From assembly GCA_949128115.1 (NCBI GenBank), contig OX421964.1, forward strand, positions 49,950,601-50,014,600: a stretch of 64,000 nucleotides of DNA. Direction: 5' to 3'. The translations under genes and the position numbers were made by a program. Shown here in pieces: positions 33,406-44,140 of this stretch; position 1 is the first letter of the stretch; every line of letters starts with the position of its first letter. The notes beneath the pieces are model-generated. The model saw only the letters and a list, made by a program, of their open reading frames with translations. It was not told the DNA's origin and searched no databases. The stretch is from Anaspis maculata. Taxonomy: Eukaryota > Arthropoda > Insecta > Coleoptera > Scraptiidae.

Positions 33406-33621
33406 ATATCCCATACACTTTCTATTTTCAGTAAAATTACTTTTTGGAGCAAAAATAAAGCGACAAGCTGGGGCGCTACGACTACGGCTGATGGAACCTA
33501 CTAAGTTTGGGAGCGAAACTATCAGCGGGCATCGGCCGTATTCTCCCAGCGTTCCAGCTTGTCACTTTATTTTAGCTCCAAAAAGTCATTCCACTGAAAA
33601 TAGAAAGTGTATGGGATATAC
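33406..33621. repeat. Small palindromic MITE inside Y
   Basis: TATATCCCATACACTTTCTA (33410 region) pairs with TAGAAAGTGTATGGGATATA (to ~33620), and AGCGACAAGCTGG pairs with CCAGCTTGTCACT inside. Confidence 0.6.
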
Positions 33622-34063
33622 CATCTATTCCTCATTTTTTCGCGTCTGTTTCTTGTTGGATAGACCGATATTTGGGGATATTTTCTGAAACCGAGTCTGA
33701 AACTTAGTTTTTCTGATAATTTTTCTGCAAAAAAAAACACGTAAGTGGCGGGTAAGTGCTGTCTTGTCCCCTTTTCAACCAACAGTGTTCATAATAATCC
33801 CAAGAATAATGAAATAATGTTGTGATTAAAAATATGCTTTTTTGAAACAACATGTACCGTATGATCAAAAACTTTCTTACTCAAGGAAGGCTGTGGTCCT
33901 GGTCATTGGCGGGAAAACGAGGCTGATTTTGGCCAGGCCACAGCCTCCCTTGAGTAAGACAGAGACAGTCGAGACCCACTCTAGCAAACGCCACTAAAAA
34001 CAGCGGTGGACTTTCAGAATTGCCAACCTTATATTTTAGGAATTTTGTTTAGTTTCCTAAAAA

Positions 34064-34384
34064 ATGTTAGGGGAATGGCTGTCAACGTCGGCGGTGGGCG
34101 GAGCAGAGAGTGACATTTGGACTTGGAAAAAATTTCCGATTGTGTCGATTTTTATTTTGATGGTATTCTTTTTATTCAACACGCAAATAACACGGCAACC
34201 GGTTGAAAACGCGTGCCCCAGTGGAAAGCAAAAGAAGTACCCGGCCGGGACAACTTCGGGTGAGTTCTGTTTGACTACCAAAAACACAAATGCATTTTTC
34301 TTTACTTTTATTTTAGGCCCCGTGTCGTGGGGAGTACTGAACAAGCAAATAGGCGCTCTGAAGGAGCCGCTCCTGCTCCATTAG
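34064..34384 (+). pseudogene. Captured gene fragment, type II membrane-protein-like, with an intron
   Basis: Exon 34064-34259 and exon 34317-34384 are separated by a 57-bp GT-AG intron. The spliced frame stays open to TAG and gives about 87 residues. A hydrophobic segment FPIVSIFILMVFFLF follows a short basic/aromatic N terminus, then a stem-like NTQITRQPVENACPSGKQKK; this looks like a signal-anchor. The same exons and intron occur inverted at ~35600-35228, where reading continues further (GVLNKQMDALKEPFLLHSIP, and another frame at 35160-34897). No family was recognised. The presence of an intron means the fragment was acquired from DNA and not from a processed RNA. Confidence 0.45.
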
Positions 34385-36202
34385 CCCATGGACAGAGACA
34401 TGAATCATCATAAAACATTGCTATCGTGGGTTCCTGGCCCAGGCAGTAATTGAGGCACGCTATATTGTTTTGTGGCTGGAGACTGATCGAGGCGCTTCAT
34501 CTCACCTAATAAGAGCTATATTTCTGAGCCTACCTGAAGTGCTATGTGTATAAAGTTTGTGTATGTATTGTTTCTGTCCCAAAGTTTTTGAACAATAAAG
34601 TTTATTTTTGTTTGTTTTTCATAGTTTCCTTCCTTTCTAGCAAGTTTTGCAAATTGTCTTTCAAGAAAACAAAGACAAGCAATTTCATTTTATTTATTAT
34701 TGAACTGTTCAGTTACACAATTATTATGTTCACATCGTTGTGTCTAGTACAGTAATATGATCACCTGAAATACCCTCGAGAATACTCTTCTCTGATGAGC
34801 CAGGATATTTCACTTTATAATAATAATTCACTAAACTATCACTTCACAGAACGTGTTCCATACACTTGAATCGTGCCCCTCTTGAGTCTTGCTTGCCTAT
34901 TTATCTTGCGGCTCATGACCAGCTCGTAACGAAAACTCCGAAATGATGTTCAACTTTAGTGACCGTATTGATGTCAGAATGACGGGCTTGAGTACCTTAA
35001 CTCTAATCAGAAGAGCGACTCTTGCATTGGTGATTCCAAACTGTCGTGACTTTTTGTCCTGGTGGAGCCCAGTACTATAACAGCTATCTATCAATTGTCT
35101 TCTGAAAGAGCAAACATCAATGAACTTTTGTATTGATGTCTCATCGACTTTTACCTTCAAAGCCGGAATGCCCTGAAGTGCACTGCGGTGGGGTATCAGA
35201 TACAGCCACAGAACAACATAACTTCAATTACTGCTTGGGCCAGGAATCCAGGATAGCAATGTTTTTTGATGATTCATTTCCTGTCCATGGGATAGAATGG
35301 AGCAGGAACGGCTCCTTCAGAGCGTCCATTTGCTTGTTTAGTACTCCCCACACCGGGCCTGAAATAAAAGTAAAGAAAAATGCATTTCTGTTTTTGGTAG
35401 TCAAACAGAACTTACCCAAAGTTGTCCCGGGCCGGGTACTTCTTTTGCTTTCCACTGGAGCATAGACTCACTGGGGCACGTGTTTTCAACCGGTTGCCGT
35501 GTTATTTGCATAATGACGACGCCAAAATAAAAAGAATACCATCAAAATAAAAATCGACACAATCGGAAATTTTTACCAAGTCCTAATGACGGCGCTGTCA
35601 CTCTCTCCACTGCTGCCCACCATGCCCCGATCCCTGAAATTCCTAAAATATAAGGTTGGCAATTCTGAAAGTCCACCGCTGTTTTTAGTGGCGTTTCACT
35701 CTAGCATAGCGTGGGTGCCAATCGAAATAAATTCAATATTGTGAATAAACTACAATCTACATGCATTTCAACCAAATTTACCGAAAATATAGAATGGGTG
35801 GAAAAAAATTGAAATGTTCGTTGCTCAAATTGGAAATCGGAGCATTTACGGAACAGTTACTTAAATCGGAACATTTACGGAACAGAAAGTCCAATCGGAA
35901 AGTGTCTCCCGAAAACGGTACAGTTCCGATCAAATCGGAACGTCTGGTCACCTTAGATAACAGCCAAAAATCTGAACAAGCACAGCCCTGCACAGCAGCC
36001 ACATCTCCTAACCTCAAATTATGTTTATTTACAAATGTCAATTCCATCAAATCGCAATCACAAATGTCAAGTTGCACTGGTGACTCGATACGGTTACTGG
36101 GCGTACTTCATGCAATCCCCTTTCGTCTCCCGGCGACAGCTTTGTCCGTCCACAAGCTGGCTAACCTTCCCTCCCTAATATTCTATCCTCCTAGCTGCCG
36201 TC

Positions 36203-36552
36203 CGAACTGTCATGTTTCTGTCCACCTAGATAGATTTTGGAAAGAAAATCGTAATAAGCACCTATCGACGCAAGTTTTAAGAATCTGTACGTGTTACTTA
36301 TACAGTTACTGTTGTTCCTGTTACGTTATACCTACTGTTACTGTTGTGTTGTTCCTTCATTGGTTTTGATTACCTGATAATTTTCACGCCATGTGTGGGG
36401 ATCCAGTTCGTTTATCTGCGAGAGAACGTGAAATACTTTGACGCTGTTACGAAGAACTCTTCAGAGATTCCAACAATGCAGCTGCCAGAATTCAGCGCGT
36501 TGCTTTGATCTTTAGTAACGTACAGCACGGTCAAACGCATACTGGCAAAAAA
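36203..36552. other. Spacer between X2 and the LTR element, no gene
   Basis: Short TTACTGTTGTTCCTGTTACG-like tandem words occur at 36305-36355. Nothing else supportable. Confidence 0.4.
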
Positions 36553-36556
36553 GAAG

Positions 36557-36815
36557 TATTACAGAAAAACGCAAGTATTTCTATAAATGAATGTTTATTC
36601 CACCTTCATACACGCTCGGTTGTAGAGTATGCTAATTCGATAATAAAAACAAATAAACTCTCTCGCCCTCAGGTCACACCGAGAATCCCACCCCCGCGCC
36701 AGCATCCCTTCACGTGCCGCTATTCTCCGCTCACTCCGCGCCCTCTATCGGCGACCGCGATAACGTCCACCGCGGTTGCCTCCTCGAGTGCGGTCGGTTC
36801 GGTTCTCGGGTAACA
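36557..36815 (-). repeat. 3' LTR of the Ty3/gypsy element
   Basis: It is the 259-bp match to 41949-42207. It contains AATAAA-type and TA-rich sequence (GATAATAAAAACAAATAAAC on the plus strand) and a GC-rich half. Confidence 0.9.
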
Positions 36816-37077
36816 TTCGGCCATCCTGCAACACATTAATGACCCCATTAATCCACAGTATGTGGAAATCACCTGATGAGGATGACGCCACCATGCGTTC
36901 ACTCCAATCTTTCTGTCATACTCCACCAAGCGCATTTTCTCCTCTCACACACTTATTCATCAGGACACAGCCCGTGCTTAGCTAGGTACACCTACCCCGC
37001 GTATGACTTCTACACACCTTGCAAATTCATCATTTTTCACCTTGAATGTATTTCTCCTTTCGTTCGCCGTTGACGTC

Positions 37078-40000
37078 TCAACTTTCGAACAAATCAACTA
37101 GATCTAGGCTATCACTCACACCTTGAGTTTCGCTACTTTGTTCACCCTCGGGGTTTGTCTCCCCCACGCCTGAGTCACTTACCACCTCGGGACCCGGCAC
37201 GACACTCCTATATCGTCGTAAAGCATCGACCGCCACCGTAAATCGATTATTTTTGTAACCCCTTATACCTTTTACTGCAGTAATTATGTATCTATCACCG
37301 TCGAGTACTCGTATCACCTTGTACGGACCGTCGAATCTCCTCGTAAGCTTACTATTTACACCTTTCACCGGTAGGCAAGTGGCCGCCCTTTTCCATAGTA
37401 CAAGTTCACCTTTCTTATACTCGGTTGCAGCTTTTCTCCGCTGATCATATCGGGCTTTCATTCTCCGTGCCACACCACTCAGATTTGCCTTCGCTTGGCT
37501 CCTCCGAGCCTGCACCTCACCAGGTTGGCCTTTCCTTGGGTCCTTGTTGGCCAAATCACCAAATACCGCTCCACCTGAGTATGCAAACATGAGGTCTGCT
37601 GGTACATGTCGAGTGCTAGCGTTAATCGTGTTATTAATACCCCACACCACCTCGGGTATCTTCTCATCCCAGCTAGACTCGCTTTCAGAACTTGCCCCCA
37701 ACGCCTCGATGAGGGTTCTGTTCGTTCGCTCCACCTGCCCGTTAGCCCTTGGGGTCGCGATGGCATTGGTAACGTGTTTTACACCTTGACGTTCCAAGAA
37801 AGCCTTGAACGCGCTGCTCGCAAAAGCTTTCCCCCTGTCACTTATGACACGCCTTGGGCATCCAAACGTACTGAATACGTCACGCAGATGCTCGATCACC
37901 TCGCGCGATGTCAAGGTGCGTGTTGGTTTCACCACCACAAATTTTGTAAAAGCATCGATCACCACCAAGAGATAGCTATGGCCTTTCACACTCCTTGTAA
38001 AGGGGCCCAGATGATCTATATGAATGGTATCATATGGTACATCTGCTTTCTCTATCGGATGCAATTTACCTTCCCCGCGGCCATAATTCCCTTTGCTAAA
38101 AGCACACTGCATGCACGCCTGCACGTATTTTTTAACAAAACGGCTCATTTTGGGGAACCAGTACTCTCTTTTTACCAGTTCCAAGCACCTGTCAAAACCA
38201 GGGTGGCCAATGTCATCATGACATCTCCGCATGAGACTGAAAGCCGCCATCGCTGGTACATACAGTCTGTCGCCCAACAAGGTTCGTCTGTACAACCGCC
38301 CTTGCTTCACCTTGTAGTCTGATGCCAACTGAGCGTCAGCCAGACCATTCTCCAAAACTGTTACGATATTTTGCGCCTTATCATCTTGTAACTGCACCGT
38401 TAAAAACCAGTCAGCCCCTGTCAACACCAAGACATTTGGGTTAGAATCGGTCAATACCGGATTTCTGCTGAGAGCGTCTACATGCTGCATCTTTGTCCCA
38501 GGTCTATGCTCCACGACCATGTCAAAGTCTTGAATGGCTAGCCACCACCGGGCTATCCTCGGCACCAAATCTCGTTTTAGCATAGTCGCTCTCACAGAGG
38601 CACAATCGGTCACCACCTTAAAGTGCTTGCCTGTCAAGTAAACTCTGAAGCGCTTGATTGACTCCACGACCGCAAGAGTTTCCAGCTCATAGCTGTGGTA
38701 CACCTGCTCCAACCTAGTAGTCGCCCTACTGTAATAGCACACCGGTTTCCATGCACCATCTCCTTGCTGCTGCAGCAAAATTCCACCAATCCCATGCTTG
38801 CTAGCATCTGTGTGCAACTCGGTTGCCGCATTGACATCATAGAGCGCCAACACCGGCCTTTCAGCCAGCGCAGCTCTGAGGTCGCAAAAAGCCTTCTGCT
38901 GTTCTTCACCCCAACACCAAGGGGTATCCTTTTTTGTCAACACAGTTAATGGCTTAGCTTTCGTCGAGAAGTTCTTTACGAACTTTCTGAAATAACTAGC
39001 CAACCCCAAGAATTGCCTCACATTGTGCACACTCTCAGGCACAGGAAAATCGACTGCCGCCTGAATTTTCCTCTTTCCCGGCTGAACACCACCTCCTCGA
39101 ATCGTATGTCCTAGATACTCAATCTCCTGTTGTAAAAAGGAACATTTCGCCAGATTCAACTTCAACTTGGCTTTCGAGATCAGCTCCAACACCTGAGCTA
39201 ATAAATGAAGTCCAGCTTCCACAGTGGTGGACGGAATTAGTAGGTCATCAAGATAGGCTAGCACTACATCACCGCGTAGGCTACCCAACATTTTGTTTAT
39301 TACCCGCTGAAAAACAGCTGGAGCGTTCGCTAAACCGAAAGGTACCCTTAAGTACTCATACTGACCATCAGGAGTGACAAAAGAAGTCTTGTGCACCGAG
39401 TCTGGGTGCACCGGGACCTGGTGGTACCCCTGAGCCAAGTCTAGGACCGTATAAAAACACTTTCCCGCCAATTTGTCCAGTTGATCCTCAATTAGTGGAA
39501 GAGGATATCTATCTTTCACCGTGATAGAGTTGAGAGCCCTGTAGTCGACACACAGTCTGACTTCATTGGACTTCTTAGGAACCAGAATGATTGGACTAGC
39601 ATACTCAGAATTGCTCTCTCGTATTACGCCACCTCGTAATAAGCTATTCACCTTTGCTCTCACCATCTCTTTCTCACACGCTGCTAACCTGTAGGGCCTA
39701 TAGAACACAGGTTTATCAGTTGTAAGTTGAATCTCCATACAACCTAAGTCAGTCAGCCCTAAATCAGTGTCACCAGTGGAGAAACAATGAGAATTAGCTA
39801 GCAACAATTCATCCAAAGCCCTTTTCTGTTCCTTCGAGAGCTCTCCCGTTTTCACATCTCCCAAGCTAAGCTTTGACACACTCGCAATGTTTACACCGGT
39901 TGCTGTAGACACCTCTACATCAGTATTTTGACTGTCACACGTAGAGAGAACCTCAGCTCTACCTATGATTCGTCCTACTGGCCACTGCAACAAATCTCCA

Positions 40001-41907
40001 CCAAAACTCGTTACTTCCAGTTGACTACACTGCCCTCCTTGCAGAATACCTCCTGAAATTGCAACAACTTTGTTATCATGCTCCCAGAACCTCGGCTTAA
40101 AAAAATAGGTTTTACCAACCACACCTCCTTCTACTTTAAGTGTAACTAGCCTTGCAGTGTTTGGCTCCAATGAAACCGCTTCAGCTACCTTCACTTCATG
40201 CTTGTCATTCACCTCAATACACTGGATGGCCTGTAAGAGATCGTCGCATGCAAAAGCACGTCGTAGCTCCACCTTGCTACCAGCTACACGGAGCTCCAAT
40301 CCCTCTTGGTTCAGTGTAGGCTGGCCTAGAATTAAATCAATGCCCGGTAAACCCATCTCCGAAACCAAAGCTGTCACCGTTAGCTCAAGGTCACGTCTGA
40401 GAAAAATAGTCAGAGCCACCTGCCCTTTCGACACGCAAAAGCTACCACCAAAGCCCCTCAGTACCGTGTCGTCAGGTTCTACCCGCATTTTTAGTCTCAA
40501 AGCACATGCAGCAGTGAGTATATTAAACTGGCTGCCAGTATCTAGGTACACCGAAACCAATTCGCCACCAGGTAACAAAGCATGCGTTTTGTAGCAAGAG
40601 TTCAAATCACTCACCGCGTTCACCTCTCCTTGATCGCTCGGACGCTCGCCTTCCAACTCCTCAGAAGCAGCCCGAGTAGAAGTTGAGGGCTTCCGGGTCT
40701 CCGGGCAGGCATAGCTCCGATGGCCTGTTTTGTTGCATGCCCTACACCAGGTCTGCCTGGGCATGGGGCAGTCAGGTGCCAGGTGATCTCCCACCTCCTG
40801 ACAGTTGTAGCACCGCCTTCTGTCGCCCCCACGGTCTCGTGGACGTTTGGACTTCGTGGACTCAAAGCGGCGTTTGAACAAATTGCCTTGTGAAGTCGCC
40901 ATTCTTGGAGCTGTGCTGGATGAGCGATGGCTGTCAAGAGCTGACAGGAACCCAGCATAGAGCGTCTCCGGCTCCTTGCAAGAAAATGCTCGAGCACTGG
41001 CCTTCACCTCCTGTGGTAGGCCTCCAAGGATGCACGAGACCGCCGCTTCGCCCTTGATTCCCAGCCTCTCACACAGCATCACCATGCTGTGGTAATAGCT
41101 GGTCATCGACTCACTCTCACGTTTTCTACGGGCCGCCAGCTCCTGCAGCATTTCATAGAAATCATGCTGCCTTGGGAACGCCTTCCTCAACGCAGACTTC
41201 CACTGCGGCCAGGTGAGGTTGTAGTCCTCCAGCCGATTAAACCAGGCTTTAGCCGCTCCCGCAAGCCTGACTTGCATGCACAAACTCCGCTCATGCTCTG
41301 ACCACTGGTGAATCGATCCTAGTTGATCAATTCGCGACAACCACCTGTCGACGTTTTGATCCCTGTCATCTGGGTCGAACAGAGTGATGAGCTCCAGGCT
41401 AGCCTTTGAAAAGCTTCCTCGGCTGGGGCCCACAGCACTGGTGTCCTCCTGCACCGACACTGTAGCGCTCCTCTGACGGCCGTCAACACCTTGACATAAC
41501 CCACCGGGAATGCCAGAGCCAGAGGTTCTCACCTGCAAAGAATAAACACCAGTATCTTTGCCTTTGTTTACCTCCCTGTCACCTGTCAATTCCTCTGACG
41601 TCACCACACTCGCCGTTGGCACTGTTGCCATGACCACCGGGGACGCCGTCGCCATTATGGAATTCGCATTCGCAATTTCCAGCTTTCTCTCCAAAGCTGT
41701 GATGCGAGCCATCATCTTTACCACCGCAAATTCCGATAGCCCTTTTTCCATCGTCTCCATCTCCGTCTCCGTGTCAGAATGGTGCGAAGACGCTCGGCCA
41801 CCGCCCTCGCGTTCTGCATTCGTTTCCGCGTCCGCCATTTTGCACGCACACAAAAACACACAACAACCACCTGTTGATTTTCTGCTTTCGCGCTTTAACT
41901 GCGGCAC
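37078..41907 (-). CDS. Fused gag-pol polyprotein, Ty3/gypsy type
   Basis: One uninterrupted frame; the likely start is the ATG at 41838 (MADAETNAEREGG), since 23 codons precede it. Approximate domain order, counted from 41907: coiled-coil-like N terminus and Gag with WLSRIDQLGSIHQWSEHERS; two CCHC knuckles CYNCQEVGDHLAPDC and CRACNKTGHRSYAC near 364-400; aspartic protease VYLDTGSQFNIL near 456; RT with VLAYLDDLLIPST near 884; RNase H with ELHTDASKHGIGG; integrase with an HHCC zinc domain near 1220, catalytic Asp in IHIDHLGPF (~1299), Asp in VISDRGKAF (~1355) and Glu in NGQVERTNRT (~1392). All key residues are present and gag is fused to pol without a frameshift. The protein would make and integrate cDNA. 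Confidence 0.93.
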   Translation of the reverse strand: MPQLKRESRKSTGGCCVFLCACKMADAETNAEREGGGRASSHHSDTETEMETMEKGLSEFAVVKMMARITALERKLEIANANSIMATASPVVMATVPTASVVTSEELTGDREVNKGKDTGVYSLQVRTSGSGIPGGLCQGVDGRQRSATVSVQEDTSAVGPSRGSFSKASLELITLFDPDDRDQNVDRWLSRIDQLGSIHQWSEHERSLCMQVRLAGAAKAWFNRLEDYNLTWPQWKSALRKAFPRQHDFYEMLQELAARRKRESESMTSYYHSMVMLCERLGIKGEAAVSCILGGLPQEVKASARAFSCKEPETLYAGFLSALDSHRSSSTAPRMATSQGNLFKRRFESTKSKRPRDRGGDRRRCYNCQEVGDHLAPDCPMPRQTWCRACNKTGHRSYACPETRKPSTSTRAASEELEGERPSDQGEVNAVSDLNSCYKTHALLPGGELVSVYLDTGSQFNILTAACALRLKMRVEPDDTVLRGFGGSFCVSKGQVALTIFLRRDLELTVTALVSEMGLPGIDLILGQPTLNQEGLELRVAGSKVELRRAFACDDLLQAIQCIEVNDKHEVKVAEAVSLEPNTARLVTLKVEGGVVGKTYFFKPRFWEHDNKVVAISGGILQGGQCSQLEVTSFGGDLLQWPVGRIIGRAEVLSTCDSQNTDVEVSTATGVNIASVSKLSLGDVKTGELSKEQKRALDELLLANSHCFSTGDTDLGLTDLGCMEIQLTTDKPVFYRPYRLAACEKEMVRAKVNSLLRGGVIRESNSEYASPIILVPKKSNEVRLCVDYRALNSITVKDRYPLPLIEDQLDKLAGKCFYTVLDLAQGYHQVPVHPDSVHKTSFVTPDGQYEYLRVPFGLANAPAVFQRVINKMLGSLRGDVVLAYLDDLLIPSTTVEAGLHLLAQVLELISKAKLKLNLAKCSFLQQEIEYLGHTIRGGGVQPGKRKIQAAVDFPVPESVHNVRQFLGLASYFRKFVKNFSTKAKPLTVLTKKDTPWCWGEEQQKAFCDLRAALAERPVLALYDVNAATELHTDASKHGIGGILLQQQGDGAWKPVCYYSRATTRLEQVYHSYELETLAVVESIKRFRVYLTGKHFKVVTDCASVRATMLKRDLVPRIARWWLAIQDFDMVVEHRPGTKMQHVDALSRNPVLTDSNPNVLVLTGADWFLTVQLQDDKAQNIVTVLENGLADAQLASDYKVKQGRLYRRTLLGDRLYVPAMAAFSLMRRCHDDIGHPGFDRCLELVKREYWFPKMSRFVKKYVQACMQCAFSKGNYGRGEGKLHPIEKADVPYDTIHIDHLGPFTRSVKGHSYLLVVIDAFTKFVVVKPTRTLTSREVIEHLRDVFSTFGCPRRVISDRGKAFASSAFKAFLERQGVKHVTNAIATPRANGQVERTNRTLIEALGASSESESSWDEKIPEVVWGINNTINASTRHVPADLMFAYSGGAVFGDLANKDPRKGQPGEVQARRSQAKANLSGVARRMKARYDQRRKAATEYKKGELVLWKRAATCLPVKGVNSKLTRRFDGPYKVIRVLDGDRYIITAVKGIRGYKNNRFTVAVDALRRYRSVVPGPEVVSDSGVGETNPEGEQSSETQGVSDSLDLVDLFES

Positions 41908-41948
41908 TGCGTTTCAAAAACACCGTGGATTTATCCGACTTCTGAATT

Positions 41949-42207
41949 TATTACAGAAAAACGCAAGTATTTCTATAAATGAATGTTTATTCCACCTTCA
42001 TACACGCTCGGTTGTAGAGTATGCTAATTCGATAATAAAAACAAATAAACTCTCTCGCCCTCAGGTCACACCGAGAATCCCACCCCCGCGCCAGCATCCC
42101 TTCACGTGCCGCTATTCTCCGCTCACTCCGCGCCCTCTATCGGCGACCGCGATAACGTCCACCGCGGTTGCCTCCTCGAGTGCGGTCGGTTCGGTTCTCG
42201 GGTAACA
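41949..42207 (-). repeat. 5' LTR of the Ty3/gypsy element
   Basis: On the minus strand this is the upstream LTR and presumably the promoter for gag-pol. It is the same length and reads the same as the other LTR. Confidence 0.9.
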
Positions 42208-42211
42208 GAAG

Positions 42212-44140
42212 CCAAGGTTTGTCACTACTTACAACCAAAAAGTAGCCGTGGATCCCTGGGCCCAGTCGAGAAAAAAATCAGCCAGGCGCCCGTTCTCAAT
42301 CAAAAGAGTAGGTACAGTACAGTCTGTTGTGCCATATCGCCATATCCTACCAGATTTCGTGCTTCTGTCTTCACTAAAAGGCTCAGTTGAAGTAGAACAG
42401 TGTAACTCGGCTTTCGAAGCAGATCTTCCTTGATATCTGATCCCTCTCAAGGCCATGGAGTTTGCTTTACTGATTTACTATCTATACCTGTGTGATATGT
42501 GCATGGACAATGTTGATTGAGACTGTGGCAAGAACGAAATCTGCTGACTCCCCAGGTGCCTATTTTTTTTAGTCCTGAGATCGAAAACAGAGACGGTTCG
42601 AAATCAAAACTGCATGTATCTTTCTTCAAGTGCACCTTGAATGGGGTGCCGCACGTGATACTCGATAAAAAAACTGTAGAAATACTTTCTGACTGAAAGG
42701 AGTGAAAGATCTGACTTATAACCTGAAAATAAATAATGAAGTTCCCATGAGATTTACACTTTTGATTTGACGTTTTTTGTAACTAAATCTAAAGCTGCAT
42801 TTAGATTTTCATGACCTACTGGGATAGCAATATTTCTGAAACAACGTATATCTTACTTCATTAGAACAACAAATAATTCACCAGACGTACATTTCGTATT
42901 TTCGTACCTAATCACAACAGTTTAAGGCAAATAATTGTCAAGTTGGAATTTACCAGCATACCTAGGTATGTCAAAAGATTCTTTTGATTTGTTTTCTTTC
43001 ATTTTCGTCTTTTGGGCATGAAAAAAATTTACATGTTCGCCGCTCATTGTAGTGTTGACTATCTGATGCCCAACACATTACTTACCTACCAATTTCACTA
43101 CAAAATGATCAACTAAAAATCACAAAAAAGCTTCTCCAACACGTCCGCAGCTCTGCACTTTGCCGTGTGGTTGACTGGATGACTGTTTCTTATTGTTGTC
43201 TGGTGCAGGTGCAGTTGTTTGCGCTTTGAGGTTATGTCATCGCTGTCACTTTCAAACTACTTTTGCTGATAAAATCTTTAAGAAAAAAGATAAAAAATTG
43301 CAATATGCTCCAAAATGACCTCTAGGTTCTGTAGTTTGTCACTTCGTACCCCAATATAGTTAAATATGTGAGGTAATGATACAAAAAAACAATTTCTGAA
43401 ATTTTCTTTGTTCTCAGACTATTGTTGGATCCGGCATTTAAAAATGGCGACTCTGACGTCACCACTAATATCGCGTACTTCCTTTACCGCTTATAACCAA
43501 TCCTCGCTCAAACGTCAAATTCTATAACCAAGTGTAACCGGTCATGAACGGTTACTCGCTCGAAAAAGACTAATCTCACAGCCGACTCGAAATACTCGAA
43601 TCACGGTAGAAGTGAACATGCTATATACCTGCGCAGCGCGTCACTCATCACTTACAGCGACTTACAGACTTACAGCCTACTTACAGCTCTGCTTACGGCA
43701 CGGCAGCACGCGGCACGGCAGGTATATGCTTACGGCGGTGTCGGCACCAAGGAGATTGTCGATTGTCGTCAAAGACGTCGTCGGTCGTCGGTTATCATCC
43801 CAGCCAGCGGTCATCGGCGAAGCCGCGAAGCCTGCCGGATTTAGCGGATAGTGGAAGGTCTATCTATGAGTGGAAGCGGGCAGATAAGTTCAAATTGAGT
43901 GAATAAGGGATACCAGCACGTGTATTGCAGATAATATCGTAAACAGGTATTCTAAAGATTAGAACAAGAGTTTAGAAAGAATGTAGCATGTTTTTGTAAA
44001 AATATTCCCGAGTTTCTAAATTTTGAGGTTAGGAACGCGGGGGTTTGTTTGGTTTCTGTCCTGTAGCCTGAACAATTTAGGAACCTTGCACTTTCTAGGT
44101 GAGTCCGATTCCGAGTGGAGCTTCCAGAAGAGGCGACGCA
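42212..44140. other. Upstream region of Set2, no gene recognised
   Basis: This presumably holds the Set2 promoter and 5' UTR. CCAAT-like words occur in ATAACCAATCC near 43495. A short GC-rich ORF at 43612-43851 has no recognisable domain. An in-frame TAG lies at 44096-44098, just before the Set2 frame opens. CTTTCTAG at 44091-44098 also reads as a splice acceptor, so a non-coding first exon is possible. Confidence 0.4.

Larger units (their letters stand above)
33298..35955. mobile_element. hAT-like element Y with inverted, intron-bearing gene fragments
   Basis: TIRs TAAGGTGACCAGA and TCTGGTCACCTTA have an exact 8-bp target duplication GATAACAG (33290-33297, 35956-35963). Two inner segments, 34057-34450 and ~35200-35640, are inverted copies of a gene fragment. 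A smaller palindrome lies at 33406-33621 and a short hairpin at 33878-33962. No transposase was seen, so the element is non-autonomous. Confidence 0.85.
32666..36194. mobile_element. Palindromic element X, copy 2 (interrupted by Y)
   Basis: The ends CTAGGAGGATAG and CTATCCTCCTAG are flanked by the exact 8-bp duplication CTGCCGTC (32658-32665, 36195-36202). The left arm carries an ORF (32829-33098; CCAVLCFFGFLAVILPKRPT...) also seen in X1. The right arm is its inverted copy and resumes at 35964 after element Y. It preserves the empty sites for W and V. No transposase was seen. Confidence 0.85.
36557..42207 (-). mobile_element. Intact Ty3/gypsy LTR retrotransposon (5.65 kb)
   Basis: Two 259-bp LTRs (36557-36815 and 41949-42207) bound a single long minus-strand ORF. 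A 4-bp target duplication GAAG lies at 36553-36556 and 42208-42211. On the coding strand the LTR begins TGTTACCCGAG and ends TTTCTGTAATA. By eye I found no difference between the LTRs, which implies a recent insertion. There is no envelope ORF. Confidence 0.93.

Noticed and set aside
36557..42207. Endogenous retrovirus or errantivirus with envelope
   Set aside because: No ORF follows pol before the LTR, so it is an LTR retrotransposon without env.
43612..43851. Small GC-rich ORF upstream of Set2 as a gene
   Set aside because: No domain and high Arg/Leu/Tyr content from local GC-rich repeats; more likely promoter-proximal non-coding DNA.
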